A stretch of DNA of 64,000 nucleotides from Streptomyces sp. MNU76. Lineage in GTDB: Bacteria; Actinomycetota; Actinomycetes; Streptomycetales; Streptomycetaceae. The DNA is taken from NCBI RefSeq assembly GCF_020982545.1, contig NZ_JAJKLK010000022.1:248001-312000 (forward strand), written 5' to 3'. Position 1 is the stretch's first letter. The number at the start of each line of letters is the position of its first letter. Of this stretch, positions 35,887 through 45,243 are shown one piece after another. The notes beneath the pieces are model-generated. The model was not told the origin of the DNA and did no database searches. It saw only the letters and a program-made list of their open reading frames with translations. The translations under genes were made by a program, and so were the position numbers.

Positions 35887-36165
35887 GCCTAACAACAGCC
35901 GGGGACGTTCGGGGCAGCACCTCGGGCGGCAACGATCTGGTCGGCGGCGGCCTGGAGCAGGACGGTGAAGCCGATCCGCTGTGCCGAAGGGCCCCGACAG
36001 GCGGTCGTGAGGTCATCAGCCACCCTGATCAGCGCCTGTCAGGAGACCAGCAGCGCGTAGATCTCCTGCTCAAGGCCGGGGACGGTGCGCGAGCGCAGCA
36101 CACGCCCGTCCAAGATCGTGGACTTCAGCGAGATCGCTCGTCCCTCGGCTTCGACACCAAAGGGA
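35887..36165 (-). pseudogene. IS4-type transposase C-terminal remnant
   Basis: Reading on the minus strand: STILDGRVLRSRTVPGLEQEIYALL, an in-frame TGA, then QALIRVADDLTTACRGPSAQ and RIGFTVLLQAAADQIVAA. This is the tail of an IS4-family transposase (conserved R-S-k-x-P-x-L-x-x-Q-E-I-Y). The stop and lack of the DDE core show it is dead. Confidence 0.65.
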
Positions 36166-36239
36166 CCACCAGGGGTCCGGTCCCGCCCCCTTGGCAGGGC
36201 GCGCGCAGTCCCAAAGCAACGGTGTCGCACTCCGCGGGA

Positions 36240-36440
36240 CGCCATCCCCCTGTGGAAACCAGGGCCTGCCGGCCACCCGCAGCCAACGCCCGTCGCCAGC
36301 GGTTCGCCGACATCCGGGTCACTCCGAACTGCCGGGCGACCTCCCGGTCACTGGCCCCGGTCTCGATCAGATCAGCGGCTGCCAACGGGACCCGCTCACG
36401 CCGAACGCGTTCCTCATCCGTCAGCCCTCCGCCATCGGGT
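36240..36440 (-). pseudogene. IS630-type transposase N-terminal remnant
   Basis: LTDEERVRRERVPLAAADLIE and REVARQFGVTRMSANRWRRAL are the helix-turn-helix of IS630-family transposases. Homology ends after QALVSTGG; the catalytic domain is missing. It abuts the HD-domain remnant on one side and the IS4 remnant on the other. Confidence 0.6.
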
Positions 36441-36444
36441 CACC

Positions 36445-36947
36445 GCCGGGGGACCCTCTGCGTGGCGCCCGGCCGGCTGTGTGGGCGGCCGATCGCTGCC
36501 GACCTCGTCCGTGTCGGCGCCCTGCTCCACGACATCGGCGTCTACCGGCTGTACGACCAGGCCGGTCGGCTCGATCACCGCCACTACATCCGCCATGGCG
36601 TCCTCGGCCACGAGATCCTCCAGGAGGAGGGCTTCCCGGAGCGCCTGCACCGCTTCTGCTCCTGCCACACGGGAGTCGGTCTTACCCGGCACGACATCCG
36701 CGAACAGAAGCTCGCCCTACCCGAGGCCGACTATCTGGCCGAGACCATCGAAGAGCAACTGGTCATGTACGCGGATAAGTTCCACAGCAAGACGACACCC
36801 CCTACGTTCCTCACCGCCGACTCCTATGCCGCGCACGTGGAGAAGTTCGGCGCGGACAAGGTCCACGCATTCGATCTTCTGCGCACCCGGTTCGGCGAAC
36901 CCGACCTGACCTCAGCCAGGGCGCGATACGGCCACGCGCAGGCCTGA
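36445..36947 (+). pseudogene. HD-domain hydrolase, 5'-truncated
   Basis: The remaining part encodes the metal-binding core and C terminus of an HD-domain phosphohydrolase: DLVRVGALLHDIGVYRLYD holds the HD pair, HYIRHGVLGHEIL and FCSCHTGVGL supply further His ligands, and ADYLAETIEEQLVMYADKFHSK ends the conserved region. The substrate of this small-protein group is unknown. About 30-40 N-terminal residues of the usual protein are missing; the frame runs back into unrelated IS debris without a convincing start. Confidence 0.7.
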
Positions 36948-37036
36948 GGTCGGCAGCGTCGTGTCAGACAGCTCGCGCCCGGACCCCGGGGAGGCCCGGC
37001 GACGTTCGCCCTCATGTGATCTGACACGCCGTCCGG

Positions 37037-37345
37037 GTGGCGCGTCTGCGCCAAGCAGTGCAAGTGGCAGAACGGGTACGAGTCCGAGAAGTCGATGACG
37101 ACGAGGGGCAGCGACTGCTGCGGATCGTCCGCCGAGGCACCGGTTCGGTGGCGACTTGGCGGCGGGCCCAGATGGTGCCGCTATCCGCGCAGGGTATGCC
37201 GGTGGCGAAGATCGCCGAGGTGACGTTCACCAAGAAGATCGCCAAGTCCAGGCCGACCGAGCACGGCCTGCCGTTCTCGACCGGGAGCCTGGCCAAGCCG
37301 GCCGGCTTCCTGGTCGCTGAGGGGGTGGTCGAGTTGGGGGTCCCC
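37037..37345 (+). pseudogene. IS630-type transposase remnant with internal deletion
   Basis: RVREVDDDEGQRLLRIVRRG and TWRRAQMVPLSAQGMPVAKIAEVTFT match the N terminus of Streptomyces IS630-like transposases. The sequence then jumps directly to KKIAKSRPTEHGLPFSTGSL, which normally lies about 50 residues later, and soon becomes unrelated. The DDE domain is gone. Confidence 0.65.
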
Positions 37346-37429
37346 GGGCGCGTGGCCGGCCGACCGGCTCACCGGCTGGCTGAGCGGAGCAGGCATTCCG
37401 CTCTGCGGAGGTGTTCCGCGGAGCAGGCG

Positions 37430-37735
37430 TCACTTGAGCAGGTACGCCTTCTCGATGGTGACGTCGTACGTGTTGCCGCTCCTGTCCGTGAGCTTCGCCT
37501 TGAAGGAGACCGACTTGGCCTCCTTCGGGTGGTGCAGCGAGATGGTGCGCCTACCGTTCTCCGTGCTGACCTCGGTCTCGGCCCACTTCTTGCCACCGTC
37601 GTAGGAGACCTCCACGATCAGGGACTTGAAGTTCTTCGCTGCCGGGCCCTGAAGGGAGAGCGGGACGGTGAGCTTCCTGCCCGCCTTCGCGGTGCTCGTC
37701 AGATCCAGCTCGAGAAGGTGGGAGTCCCCGCCTCC
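37430..37735 (-). pseudogene. C-terminal fragment of a secreted S8-type peptidase
   Basis: The frame ends AYLLK and contains LTVPLSLQGPAAKNFKSLIVEVSYDGGKKW and KSVSFKAKLTDRSGNTYDVTIEKAYLLK in pieces that I recognise from the C-terminal beta domain of Streptomyces subtilisin-like (S8) proteases. No catalytic triad is present and homology ends at about 37,735. The 310 bases between this fragment and the gene ending at 38,046 contain nothing I can support. Confidence 0.5.
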
Positions 37736-38045
37736 TGCCACGTCTTCGAAGACGTGGCCTTCCCCCCCTCGGACCGGCCGCCGTCGGCAAGAAGGCATTC
37801 GTCGAGGACGACGCAGCCGTAGGCGGCGTCGGCAGTGGTGCAGCGGGGGTCCGGAGATGTCGGTGCCGGGCGGCGGACAGGGCCGTGTACGCGGCGAAGG
37901 GGCGGCTGCCAGGAGGCAGGGGTCGCGTCGGCCGGTCGGGGGGCGCCGGTCACGCGGGGGTGACGTGACCGGCGCCGGTATGGGGTGCTCGGGCCAAGGC
38001 GAAGGCGGCGCGTCCTGCGGAGTCTTGGGCACAGGGGGGGTGTCC

Positions 38046-38612
38046 TTACAAGCCCGGAGACGGTACGACCGCTGCCGTGGACTCTTCCGGGGCGCCCGTC
38101 GGCGAAGAGGAAACGTCCGGGGCGGTGGCGGCGCCGTCACAGTTGTCCGCGGACGGCACGTCCGTCGCCGACCCTGAGATCTGTCTGATGGTGACCGAGG
38201 TGGATGTCGTGTTGCTCGACGCTGGTCGTGTGGAATCCGCGCCGGCCATGGGACCGGAGCCGGCGGCGGGTTCCACCACAGAGGAAGCCGGCGAATCGAA
38301 CGAACCCGGCATGGGTGAATCGGGCGGAGAGGCCGTGAGACAGCTGGATACCGGTGTGGGCTCGACCACCGGAGCGCCGGGGCGTGGGTCCGGATCGAGC
38401 TGGGCGGTGGCGAGGGCGCCGCCCCCGCCCAGCACGCACACCACGCAGGCGGCAGCGGTGGCCAGGACCCGGCGTCGACGACGGATGCCGAGGGCCTTGA
38501 TGCGGGCAACCGGCACGGGCACCAGTCGGCCGCGGACGTCGGCGCCCCGTTTGAGGGCCGGAGCCAAGGCGAGGTCCTGGACCGGGTCGTGGGGCTCGCT
38601 GGGCTCAGACAC
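38046..38612 (-). CDS. Membrane partner of the adjacent sigma factor
   Basis: A 188-residue protein starting at GTG 38610-38612, overlapping the sigma gene's end by eight bases. Residues 1-45 are cytoplasmic (ALAPALKRGADVRGRLVPVP), one membrane helix follows at about 50-68 (VLATAAACVVCVLGGGGAL), and the remaining 115 residues are a Ser/Thr/Pro/Ala-rich, probably extracellular, low-complexity region. It occupies the place of an anti-sigma factor but has no zinc-finger HxxxCxxC motif. Function as anti-sigma is inferred from coupling only. Confidence 0.6.
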   Translation of the reverse strand: MSEPSEPHDPVQDLALAPALKRGADVRGRLVPVPVARIKALGIRRRRRVLATAAACVVCVLGGGGALATAQLDPDPRPGAPVVEPTPVSSCLTASPPDSPMPGSFDSPASSVVEPAAGSGPMAGADSTRPASSNTTSTSVTIRQISGSATDVPSADNCDGAATAPDVSSSPTGAPEESTAAVVPSPGL

Positions 38613-39099
38613 CGTGATCCTCCTTGAACTCGGCATCGGACAGAGGGAAAGCAAGGGCGGCGCGTGCCCGAGAGAGATAGGCCTTGACCGTGCCGGTCGC
38701 GATGCCGGCCTCGGCGGCGACCTGCGCGACGGTGAGGTCGCAGACGTAGTACAGGACGGCGATCCGGCGCTGCCGTTCGGATAACTGCCGTAGTGCGGCC
38801 ACCAAAGAGACCGTGCCGGGATCGGGGCCTGCGGCACTGCCCGTCTCCCCGCCCGCGTGGCGCCGCCAGGCATCCAGGGACCTGCCCCGCCTGCGCCACC
38901 TACTGACAGCGAGCCGCCAGGCGACGGTCCGGATCCACGCCTCGGGCCCGGCGTCCCGGTCGAGTCGCCCCCGCCTGACCCAGGCGCGCACGAATGCCTC
39001 CTGCACGACGTCCTGTGCCTCGTGGAGGTCACCGGTCATCAGGTACAGCCGCCCCACCAGGGACTGCCGGGAGTGCATGTAGAACTCCTCGACGGTCAT
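38605..39099 (-). CDS. SigE-family ECF-like sigma factor
   Basis: A 164-residue sigma factor. Region 2 is EEFYMHSRQSLVGRLYLMTGDLHEAQDVVQEAFVRAWVRRGRL; region 4 is ALRQLSERQRRIAVLYYVCDLTVAQVAAEAGIATGTVKAYLSRARAAL, with VAQVAAEAGIATGTVKAYL as helix-turn-helix. The start ATG 39097-39099 follows GGGGAG; GTG 39120 is an alternative. It is coupled to the downstream Ser/Thr-rich membrane protein. With the pair at 34.5-35.8 kb this makes two sigma/partner modules within 5 kb. Confidence 0.85.
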   Translation of the reverse strand: MTVEEFYMHSRQSLVGRLYLMTGDLHEAQDVVQEAFVRAWVRRGRLDRDAGPEAWIRTVAWRLAVSRWRRRGRSLDAWRRHAGGETGSAAGPDPGTVSLVAALRQLSERQRRIAVLYYVCDLTVAQVAAEAGIATGTVKAYLSRARAALAFPLSDAEFKEDHGV

Positions 39100-39253
39100 G
39101 GGCTCCCCGATGGTGGTCACGTTGCATGAGCCATACGCCCCGGAACGCGGACCCGGTTGACACCGCGCCCGCACTTTTTCTCGCACCGGACGTTCCGGGC
39201 GAAGGAGTGCCGGGTCAGGGCGCTGCCCGGCTGCGCCGTGACGGCGGCTTCCT

Positions 39254-39829
39254 CTACCGCTTCGGTCCGGCGACGGCGTAAGCAGCCGTGCCGAGGAGCG
39301 AGAGGGCCAGTGCCGTCCAGGTTCCGGCAGCCGTGTCCGGTGGAAGGAGCATCCAGGTAGCCACTTGCATCGGCACACCGGTGGCGGGCGGGGCGAACAG
39401 CGCGAGCGTGAGCCAGCCGAAGGGCAGGGACCACGCGTACGGGCCACCGAGGACAACGGCGCCCAGCGCGGCCAGCCCCATCAAGCCCCCGCAGTCCCGG
39501 ACCACGAGTTCGACAGAGACAGTCCACCCGCTGGTCGCCTGTGCTGTCATCAGCACCGCACCGACAACCACGCCGGCGAGCAGGACATGCGCCCCTCTGC
39601 GGGGCAGCCACCGGATCGCGGCCGTGCGGTCCAGCGCAAGGTCCTGCCCGCTCAACCCGATGGAGGCTGCCATCACCCCCGCACCGAGAATGAGCAGAGG
39701 CAGCCGCGGATCGCCGGATCCGTCACTCCCGTCCCCGGTGAATGCCCAGCCGAGCGCTGTGCTGATCACGACGGCTGCGAACGACGCGGGCACCTGACGT
39801 GAGCGTGCGTACAGAGTCAGCCATCTCAT
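39254..39829 (-). CDS. Membrane protein, last gene of an ABC transporter operon
   Basis: A 191-residue protein with about five membrane helices (ASFAAVVISTALGWAF, LLILGAGVMAASIGL, AHVLLAGVVVGAVLM, LMGLAALGAVVLGG and a C-terminal pair). Its ATG overlaps the stop of the permease gene by four bases. No family is recognised. It probably forms the second membrane subunit of the transporter encoded upstream. Confidence 0.65.
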   Translation of the reverse strand: MRWLTLYARSRQVPASFAAVVISTALGWAFTGDGSDGSGDPRLPLLILGAGVMAASIGLSGQDLALDRTAAIRWLPRRGAHVLLAGVVVGAVLMTAQATSGWTVSVELVVRDCGGLMGLAALGAVVLGGPYAWSLPFGWLTLALFAPPATGVPMQVATWMLLPPDTAAGTWTALALSLLGTAAYAVAGPKR

Positions 39830-41214
39830 CGTGACGCACCGCCGCCCAGCGCGGCGAACGGATCGCCCTTGCACGCGACCGCGCCGAGGTACATCGTGGT
39901 GACCCGTGAACGCTGTTCGGCGCGTGGGAGTCCGGTGAGTTCCCTGTACACCTCACGGATCTCCTCCTGCTGATCCCTCGAAAGGTAGGCCATGTCGCTG
40001 CTCTGAGGCTCGGGTTCGCTGAGAACCCAGCTCGCAGCGACGCTCTGCGCCGAGAGGTCACTGCTACTGACTGAGCCCGCGTATGCGGAACACCTCGGTA
40101 CCAGGCTGTTGGCAATGAGAGCCCTGGTGAGTTCCTTCCCCTCGGTGGCTGCGAGTCCATCGTCCTCGAAGTCGAAATGAGCGGTCCGGCGGGACCAGTG
40201 CGGTCCAGAGCTGTCCGGCCAAACTTCGGTGTTCTCCCGGATCGAGACCGGTGCCTGGTCCCCCAGGGCGTTGCCCATCATGCGGAGTGCGTCCTTGGCA
40301 GGGCTCGCGAAGTCGTCCAGCCGTGCCTGGTGGGTGTTGGTCACGCATACCGGGCCGTCGCACACCAGCCGCGCTGCGGCCTTGTCGACGACGTACACCT
40401 GACGGGGGTCGGAGGGGAGAACGAGGAGGGCGATGACCGCGCCCGCCAGGATCGGCGCCAGCGCGACGAGCCGGTTACGGAGGCTTGCGGCGGTGAGCAG
40501 TGCGAAGCCGGTCGCGGCCATGCCGCACAGCCAGACCGTCTGTCCGACGTGCACGGGTACGGAGAGTGTGAGGAGTACGTCGCGCGCTTCCTGTGCCGCC
40601 GGCGACAGCAGCGAGAACAGGTTCGGCTCCGATCCCGGAATTCCCGTCGCCGCGTCCACCTTCGTCAAGGACATGTCCGCGAGCACCGTGAATACCAGCA
40701 TGCCCACGGCCACCGCCGGAGGGGTGAGCAGGAAGGGCAGGGCGCGCCCCACCCCCATGCCCAGGACGGCCCCGGAGACAGCGGTCAGCGCCCCCACCAG
40801 TGAGATCGGCAGCCAGCCGAGGTGCGTATAGCTGGTGTTGGCGAGGACCTGCACCCCTCCGACGAGAACGACGGCCGCGAAAGCTGCGGCCAGTGATATC
40901 GCCATCGCGGCCGACAGCACGGCCGCGCGGTGCGAGGTGGGGCGCGGTGTGCTGGCGAACAGTTCCGATGCCCTGGAGCGGTGGTCACGCAAGCCCTGCA
41001 GTGCCCCGAGTCCCGCAGCCAACGGCCACACGAAGTTGAGCAAGCGGCGGGTCTCCAGGGCCATGGAGGTCCACTGATCCGTCCATCCAGTGATGGTCGG
41101 GACATCCTCGTCGAACACCAGGTACAAGAGGGCCAGTGTCATCGTCAGGACGGCGACTCCGGCCCACGGGGCGACGGAGCGCTTCAGCTCGATACGCAGG
41201 ATGCGCGTGTTCAC
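39826..41214 (-). CDS. ABC-2-like permease with large extracytoplasmic domain
   Basis: A 462-residue membrane protein. About six helices lie in residues 15-270, the first preceded by RILRIELKRSVAPWAG, as in ABC-2 permeases. LFASTPRPTSHRAAVL is a typical cytoplasmic loop. The last about 180 residues after LVVLPSD-like sequence are soluble, with three Cys (two in LVCDGPVCV), probably extracytoplasmic. Start and stop overlap both neighbours by four bases (41211-41214 and 39826-39829), so ATPase, permease and last membrane protein are one translationally coupled operon. Confidence 0.7.
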   Translation of the reverse strand: MNTRILRIELKRSVAPWAGVAVLTMTLALLYLVFDEDVPTITGWTDQWTSMALETRRLLNFVWPLAAGLGALQGLRDHRSRASELFASTPRPTSHRAAVLSAAMAISLAAAFAAVVLVGGVQVLANTSYTHLGWLPISLVGALTAVSGAVLGMGVGRALPFLLTPPAVAVGMLVFTVLADMSLTKVDAATGIPGSEPNLFSLLSPAAQEARDVLLTLSVPVHVGQTVWLCGMAATGFALLTAASLRNRLVALAPILAGAVIALLVLPSDPRQVYVVDKAAARLVCDGPVCVTNTHQARLDDFASPAKDALRMMGNALGDQAPVSIRENTEVWPDSSGPHWSRRTAHFDFEDDGLAATEGKELTRALIANSLVPRCSAYAGSVSSSDLSAQSVAASWVLSEPEPQSSDMAYLSRDQQEEIREVYRELTGLPRAEQRSRVTTMYLGAVACKGDPFAALGGGASR

Positions 41215-42017
41215 CAGGATCCTCCGTGCTTGCCGGGGCTCTGCAGCAGAGCCGAGTAACCGCGCTCCAGCGGGCTGTCGCCCACGTGCTCGGGGCCGCC
41301 CGCCGCGGCCAGCTCGTCCGGGAACCCCTGGAAGACCAGTCGCCCTTCGGCGAGCAGCACCACGTCGGTGCAGGCGGCGGCGACGTCCTCCACCAGGTGG
41401 GTCGAGACGACCACGCAGGTGTCCGTGCCCAGCTCCTGCAACAGCTCACGGAAGCGCAGCCGCTGCGCGGGGTCCAGACCGACCGTCGGTTCGTCAAGCA
41501 GCAGGACGGCCGGATCGTTGACGATGGCCTGGGCGATCCCGGCCCTCCGCACCATGCCTCCCGACAGAGCCTTCATCCTCTCGTCGGCACGGTCGGCCAG
41601 GCCCACCCGTTCCACGGCGCGCTGCACGGCCGCGGGAATGTCCGCCTTGGGCAGCTCCTTCAGCCAGGCCATGTACTCGACGAACTCGCGCACCGTGAAG
41701 CGCTTGTAGTAGCCGAACTCCTGCGGCAGGTAGCCGATCCGGCGGCGCAGCGCGCGGTGCTCGCTCAGGCCGCCGACGGAGTCGCCGAGCAGTTCCAGGG
41801 TGCCCCCGGCGGGGCGCAGCACGGTGGCCAGCGCCCGGATGAGGGTGGTCTTGCCGGCCCCGTTGGGGCCGAGCAGGCCGTGCACGCCGGTGCCCAGCGA
41901 CAGGTCGAGCCCGTCGACGGCCATCCGCTTGCGGCCGACCCGCACCTTCAGCCCCGCGGCCCGGATCTCCCAGGCGTAGGCCGTCGGTGCGATATCGGCC
42001 GGGTTCACAGCAGGCAT
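41211..42017 (-). CDS. ABC transporter ATP-binding protein
   Basis: The 268-residue ATPase of the exporter encoded with it. Walker A is GLLGPNGAGKTTLIRAL, Q-loop YLPQEFGYY, signature LSGGMVRRAGIAQAI, Walker B VLLLDEPTVGLDP and H-loop STHLVED; all are intact. The start is ATG 42015-42017, after AAAGGAAG; an in-frame ATG at 42086 lies inside the remnant upstream. In intact relatives this operon starts with a sigma factor and a zf-HC2 anti-sigma gene; here these are fused and broken, so its regulation has probably changed. Confidence 0.92.
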   Translation of the reverse strand: MPAVNPADIAPTAYAWEIRAAGLKVRVGRKRMAVDGLDLSLGTGVHGLLGPNGAGKTTLIRALATVLRPAGGTLELLGDSVGGLSEHRALRRRIGYLPQEFGYYKRFTVREFVEYMAWLKELPKADIPAAVQRAVERVGLADRADERMKALSGGMVRRAGIAQAIVNDPAVLLLDEPTVGLDPAQRLRFRELLQELGTDTCVVVSTHLVEDVAAACTDVVLLAEGRLVFQGFPDELAAAGGPEHVGDSPLERGYSALLQSPGKHGGSW

Positions 42018-42029
42018 CAATGCTTCCTT

Positions 42030-42480
42030 TCCCATGGTCACTGGTGGTCCCAGCACGGAGTAGGCCCTTGCGGGCGACGAGGACACTGACGCTGAGCCCG
42101 ACGATCAGCCCCACACACACGGGCAGACCGTCCGCCTGCAGGGCGAAGGCCGTACGGCTGGGGGCCAGGGCCGGTGCCACGATCACGGCATCCCATACGG
42201 CGGTCAGCACGACGGCGGTGGGGCTCACGCCGACGACACCGCCGAGCGCCGGCGTCGCCGAGGTGTCCTGTTCGTGGGCGGATGGGGGACGGGGCGGGCA
42301 CGATGAGGACGAGCACGGCGGCGGTCCGCCTCAGCACCAGAGGAAGTCCCGCGATGGGCACCGAGGCCGTCAGCTCGTACACCGGGTCCGGGCCGCGCGG
42401 CCACGACGCCACGACGCCACGCACGGGCAGGACCGGGGCGAGCAGCAACACCAGCAACACCTGGCTGGGGCCGGACCCTG
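42030..42480 (-). pseudogene. zf-HC2-type membrane anti-sigma remnant
   Basis: Membrane-protein sequence LLVLLLAPVLPVRGVVASWP and LTASVPIAGLPLVLRRTAAVLVLIVP in one frame continues as TSATPALGGVVGVSPTAVVL and APALAPSRTAFALQADGLPV in another (one-base gain near 42,260). This is the usual C-terminal membrane half of the zf-HC2 protein that precedes this ABC operon. The N-terminal zinc-binding half is missing. Confidence 0.5.
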
Positions 42481-42851
42481 GCCCTGTGGGCGCCGGGTCC
42501 GTCGAGCACCACGGTCTGCAGGACGTGTCTCAGCTCCGGCGCGAGGCGCCGCAGAGCGGCCGCGGGCGGCGGTTCCGCGTGGCGGGCCCGGCGCCGGAAG
42601 GCGTCGACGACGCGGCGCGCCTCAATCGTCCACAGCCGACCGACGGCGGTTCCCCCGGTCGCGGTCCCGACGAACGCGCCCGCCACGCGCCACACCGCCG
42701 GATACGCCTCCTGCATGACCCCGGCGACGATCTGCTCGTCGGCGCAGCGACGCCTCAGACGCACCGCCGGCCACGGTGCGGTGCGCCGATACAGCTCCTC
42801 GAACGCCGCCCGGTCATCGGGTGTCTTCCTCGTCTTCCTCACCGCTCTCAC
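42481..42851 (-). pseudogene. Sigma-70 factor N-terminal remnant
   Basis: FEELYRRTAPWPAVRLRRRC, EQIVAGVMQEAYPAVWRVAGAF and WTIEARRVVDAFRRRARHAEPP are sigma region 2 of the factor that heads related ABC operons. The sequence reaches APELRHVLQTVVLDG and then runs directly into the anti-sigma remnant, so region 4 is deleted. It cannot be a working sigma factor. Confidence 0.6.
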
Positions 42852-43032
42852 ACCCTCTAGACGGCGGGTGCGAGGGCGCGGGTTTTCAGTTGCCTGTGAT
42901 GCACGTCACCCGCCATCGCGAAGGCGCGTCAAGCCGGGAGGTCCTGCTGCTGCGGGTTGCGTCCTGGGAAGTGGTGTACGGGTTCCCACCTGATCCGGGT
43001 GTTTGACCTGGCGTCGGAGTGAGGGCCCGGAT

Positions 43033-43386
43033 ATGAGAACGGCCACCGACCGCATCGTCGCCGCCCACGGCGGCGGCTATCTGCCCACCCACATCGGCCG
43101 CTCCGACCACGCCTGGCTCGCCCGCACCGACACCCGCGGCTGCACGCACCCGCCCGGCAGCTACCTCAAGCAGCTGTACTTCGACTCCCTCGTCCACGAC
43201 CCGGACGTCCTGCGCGAGCTGATCCGGGTGGCCGGCCCCGACCGGGTGCTGCTCGGCTCCGACTTCCCCTTCGACATGGGCACCGACGACCCGCTCGGAG
43301 CGCTGCGCGACGTCACGGACCTGCCCGCCCCCCACTTCCACGCCGTACGCGGCGGCAACGCGGCAGCGCTGCTCCGCCTTGTCTGA
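43033..43386 (+). pseudogene. Amidohydrolase (ACMSD-like), 5'-truncated
   Basis: Only the C-terminal third of a metal-dependent amidohydrolase remains: VAAHGGGYLPTHIGRSDHAW (His ligand in AAHGGG), LYFDSLVHDPDVLRELI, and VLLGSDFPFDMGTDDP with the metal-site Asp in GSDFP. Related decarboxylases act on aromatic-ring cleavage products or resorcylate-type acids. The ATG at 43033 is inside the domain; the missing part is about 200 residues. It begins the damaged aromatic-degradation cluster and precedes the dioxygenase by 33 bases. Confidence 0.75.
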
Positions 43387-43419
43387 ACCATCTCAACCGC
43401 ACAGAGGAGAACCCCCACC

Positions 43420-44358
43420 ATGAGCGCACGTCTGCTCACCCACCTGCGGCACGTCGACCTGGCCGTGCCGGACTACGACAAGCAGCTCGACTTCTACGCC
43501 GGCGTCTGGGGCCTGACCAAGGTCGCCGAGGACTCCGGCATCTCCTTCCTGGCCGCCGAGGGCTCCCCCGAGCAGTACATCGTCCGGCTCCGCAAGGCCG
43601 AGGAGAAGCGCCTCGACCTCATCTCCTACGGCGCGGCGAACCCCGCCGACGTGGACACACTCGCCGAGCAACTCCTGGCGGGTGGAGTGCGGTTGATTTC
43701 CCAGCCGGGCAAGGTCGACACCCCCGGCGGCGGCTACGGCTTCCGCTTCTTTGACATCGACGGCCGCACCATCGAGGTCTCGGCCGACGTCGAGGCGCGC
43801 CGGCACCGTCGTATCGAGGAGAAGGAGTCCATCCCGGTCCGTCTCTCGCACGTCGTCCTGAACTCCCCCGACATCAACGCCACCCGCGCCTGGTACGAGC
43901 AGCACCTCGACTTCCGGCTGTCCGACACGATGGCCTTGCCGCACATGGGCGAGGTCATGCACTTCATGCGGATCAGCGACCAGCACCACTCCATGGCCAT
44001 CGCCAGCGGTCCGCACACCTCACTGCAGCATCTCTCCTTCGAGCTGCGCGGCATCGACGAGTACATGCGCGGCTCCGGCCGCGTGATGCGCTCCGGCGCC
44101 CGCAAGATCTGGGGCCCCGGGCGGCACATGGCGGGCGACAACACCTTCACGTACTTCCTCGACCCGCACGGCAACACCGTGGAGTACACCACCGAGCTCG
44201 AAATGCTGGACGAGGACACCTGGCACCCGCACATCTACGACCTGACGAAGCCCGAGAACGCCGACCAGTGGGGCACGTCCAACCCGATGAACGAGATGGT
44301 CGCCAAGGAGATGCTCAACGACGTCGACCGCGGCGTCTTCGTCGCTCCGCCGGTCTGA
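43420..44358 (+). CDS. VOC-superfamily extradiol ring-cleavage dioxygenase
   Basis: A type I extradiol dioxygenase of 312 residues, with two vicinal-oxygen-chelate domains. The C-terminal domain keeps the iron ligands: His in RLSHVVLNSP, His in SLQHLSFEL and Glu in NTVEYTTELE. DPHGNTVEY is a family signature. It would cleave a catechol-type intermediate next to its hydroxyls (meta cleavage). The start ATG 43420 follows AGAGGAGAA. It is the only intact gene of the cluster; the amidohydrolase before it and the FAH hydrolase and monooxygenase after it are truncated. Confidence 0.85.
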   Translation: MSARLLTHLRHVDLAVPDYDKQLDFYAGVWGLTKVAEDSGISFLAAEGSPEQYIVRLRKAEEKRLDLISYGAANPADVDTLAEQLLAGGVRLISQPGKVDTPGGGYGFRFFDIDGRTIEVSADVEARRHRRIEEKESIPVRLSHVVLNSPDINATRAWYEQHLDFRLSDTMALPHMGEVMHFMRISDQHHSMAIASGPHTSLQHLSFELRGIDEYMRGSGRVMRSGARKIWGPGRHMAGDNTFTYFLDPHGNTVEYTTELEMLDEDTWHPHIYDLTKPENADQWGTSNPMNEMVAKEMLNDVDRGVFVAPPV

Positions 44359-44451
44359 CCTCTTGACCCCGGGGGCTCGGCGCACTCCCCCGCCCTGCCA
44401 TGCCGCCGCGCCCCCGGCCTGTGTCAACCCTCCCAGCTCCCTAGGAATGCC

Positions 44452-45243
44452 ATGCGTTTCGCCACGTACGAACAGCACGGCCGCAGCCGTCTCGCCACCG
44501 TCGAGGACGACGGCACCCTCTACCCCTGCCCCGGCACGGGGACGCTTCTGGACCTGATCCAGGCCGGTCCCGAGGCACTGCGCGAGGCGGGCAACGCAAG
44601 CCTGGACGTGCCGCGCGGCCCGCACATCCCCCAGGTGCGGCTGCTGCCGCCGCTCCAACCGCCGTCCGTACGCGACTTCGTCACGTTCGAAGAGCACGTC
44701 GAGGGTGTACGGCGAAGCATCGACGGAGTCCCGGGCGCCCCGGACGCCTGGTACGACGCGCCCACCTTCTACTTCACCAACCCCTACGCGGTCATCGGCG
44801 CTCACGACGACGTCCCTGTGCCGCCCGGCAGCCAGGCACTGGACTTCGAACTCGAAGTCGCCGCCGTCATCGGCCGCGAGGGCCGCGACCTCACCCCCGA
44901 GCAGGCCCGCGACCACATCATCGGCTACACCATCTACAACGACTGGTCCGCACGCGACCTCCAGTCCCGCGAGATGCAGGTCGGCCTCTGCCCCTGCAAG
45001 GGCAAGGACACCGCCACCACCCTCGGCCCCCACCTCGTCACCACGGACGAGCTGGAGCCCTACCGCGACAGCGACGGATTCCTGCGCCTGGCGCTGACCG
45101 CCGAGATCAACGGCGAGGTCGTCGGCAAGGACCTGCTGTCCAACATGAGCTGGAGCGTGAACACCGACGACCTGGGTGCGCCCTGTACTGCCGAGTTCCG
45201 CAACGCCCGCGGCCGCCGCCGGGTCCGCGCGGCCCTTCCGTAG
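44452..45243 (+). pseudogene. Fumarylacetoacetate hydrolase family protein, 3'-truncated and fused
   Basis: Residues 1-238 are a normal FAH-family start: VRDFVTFEEHVEGVRRS, FYFTNPYAVIGAHDDV, ALDFELEVAAVIGREGRDLT (metal-site acidic residues) and YNDWSARDLQSREMQVG. After LLSNMSWS (about 45,165) the sequence switches to part of the FAD monooxygenase in the same frame and stops at TAG 45241. The last about 50-90 residues of the FAH fold, including the glycine-rich C-terminal loop, are missing. Family enzymes hydrolyse ring-cleavage products of meta pathways, which fits the neighbouring dioxygenase. Confidence 0.8.
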
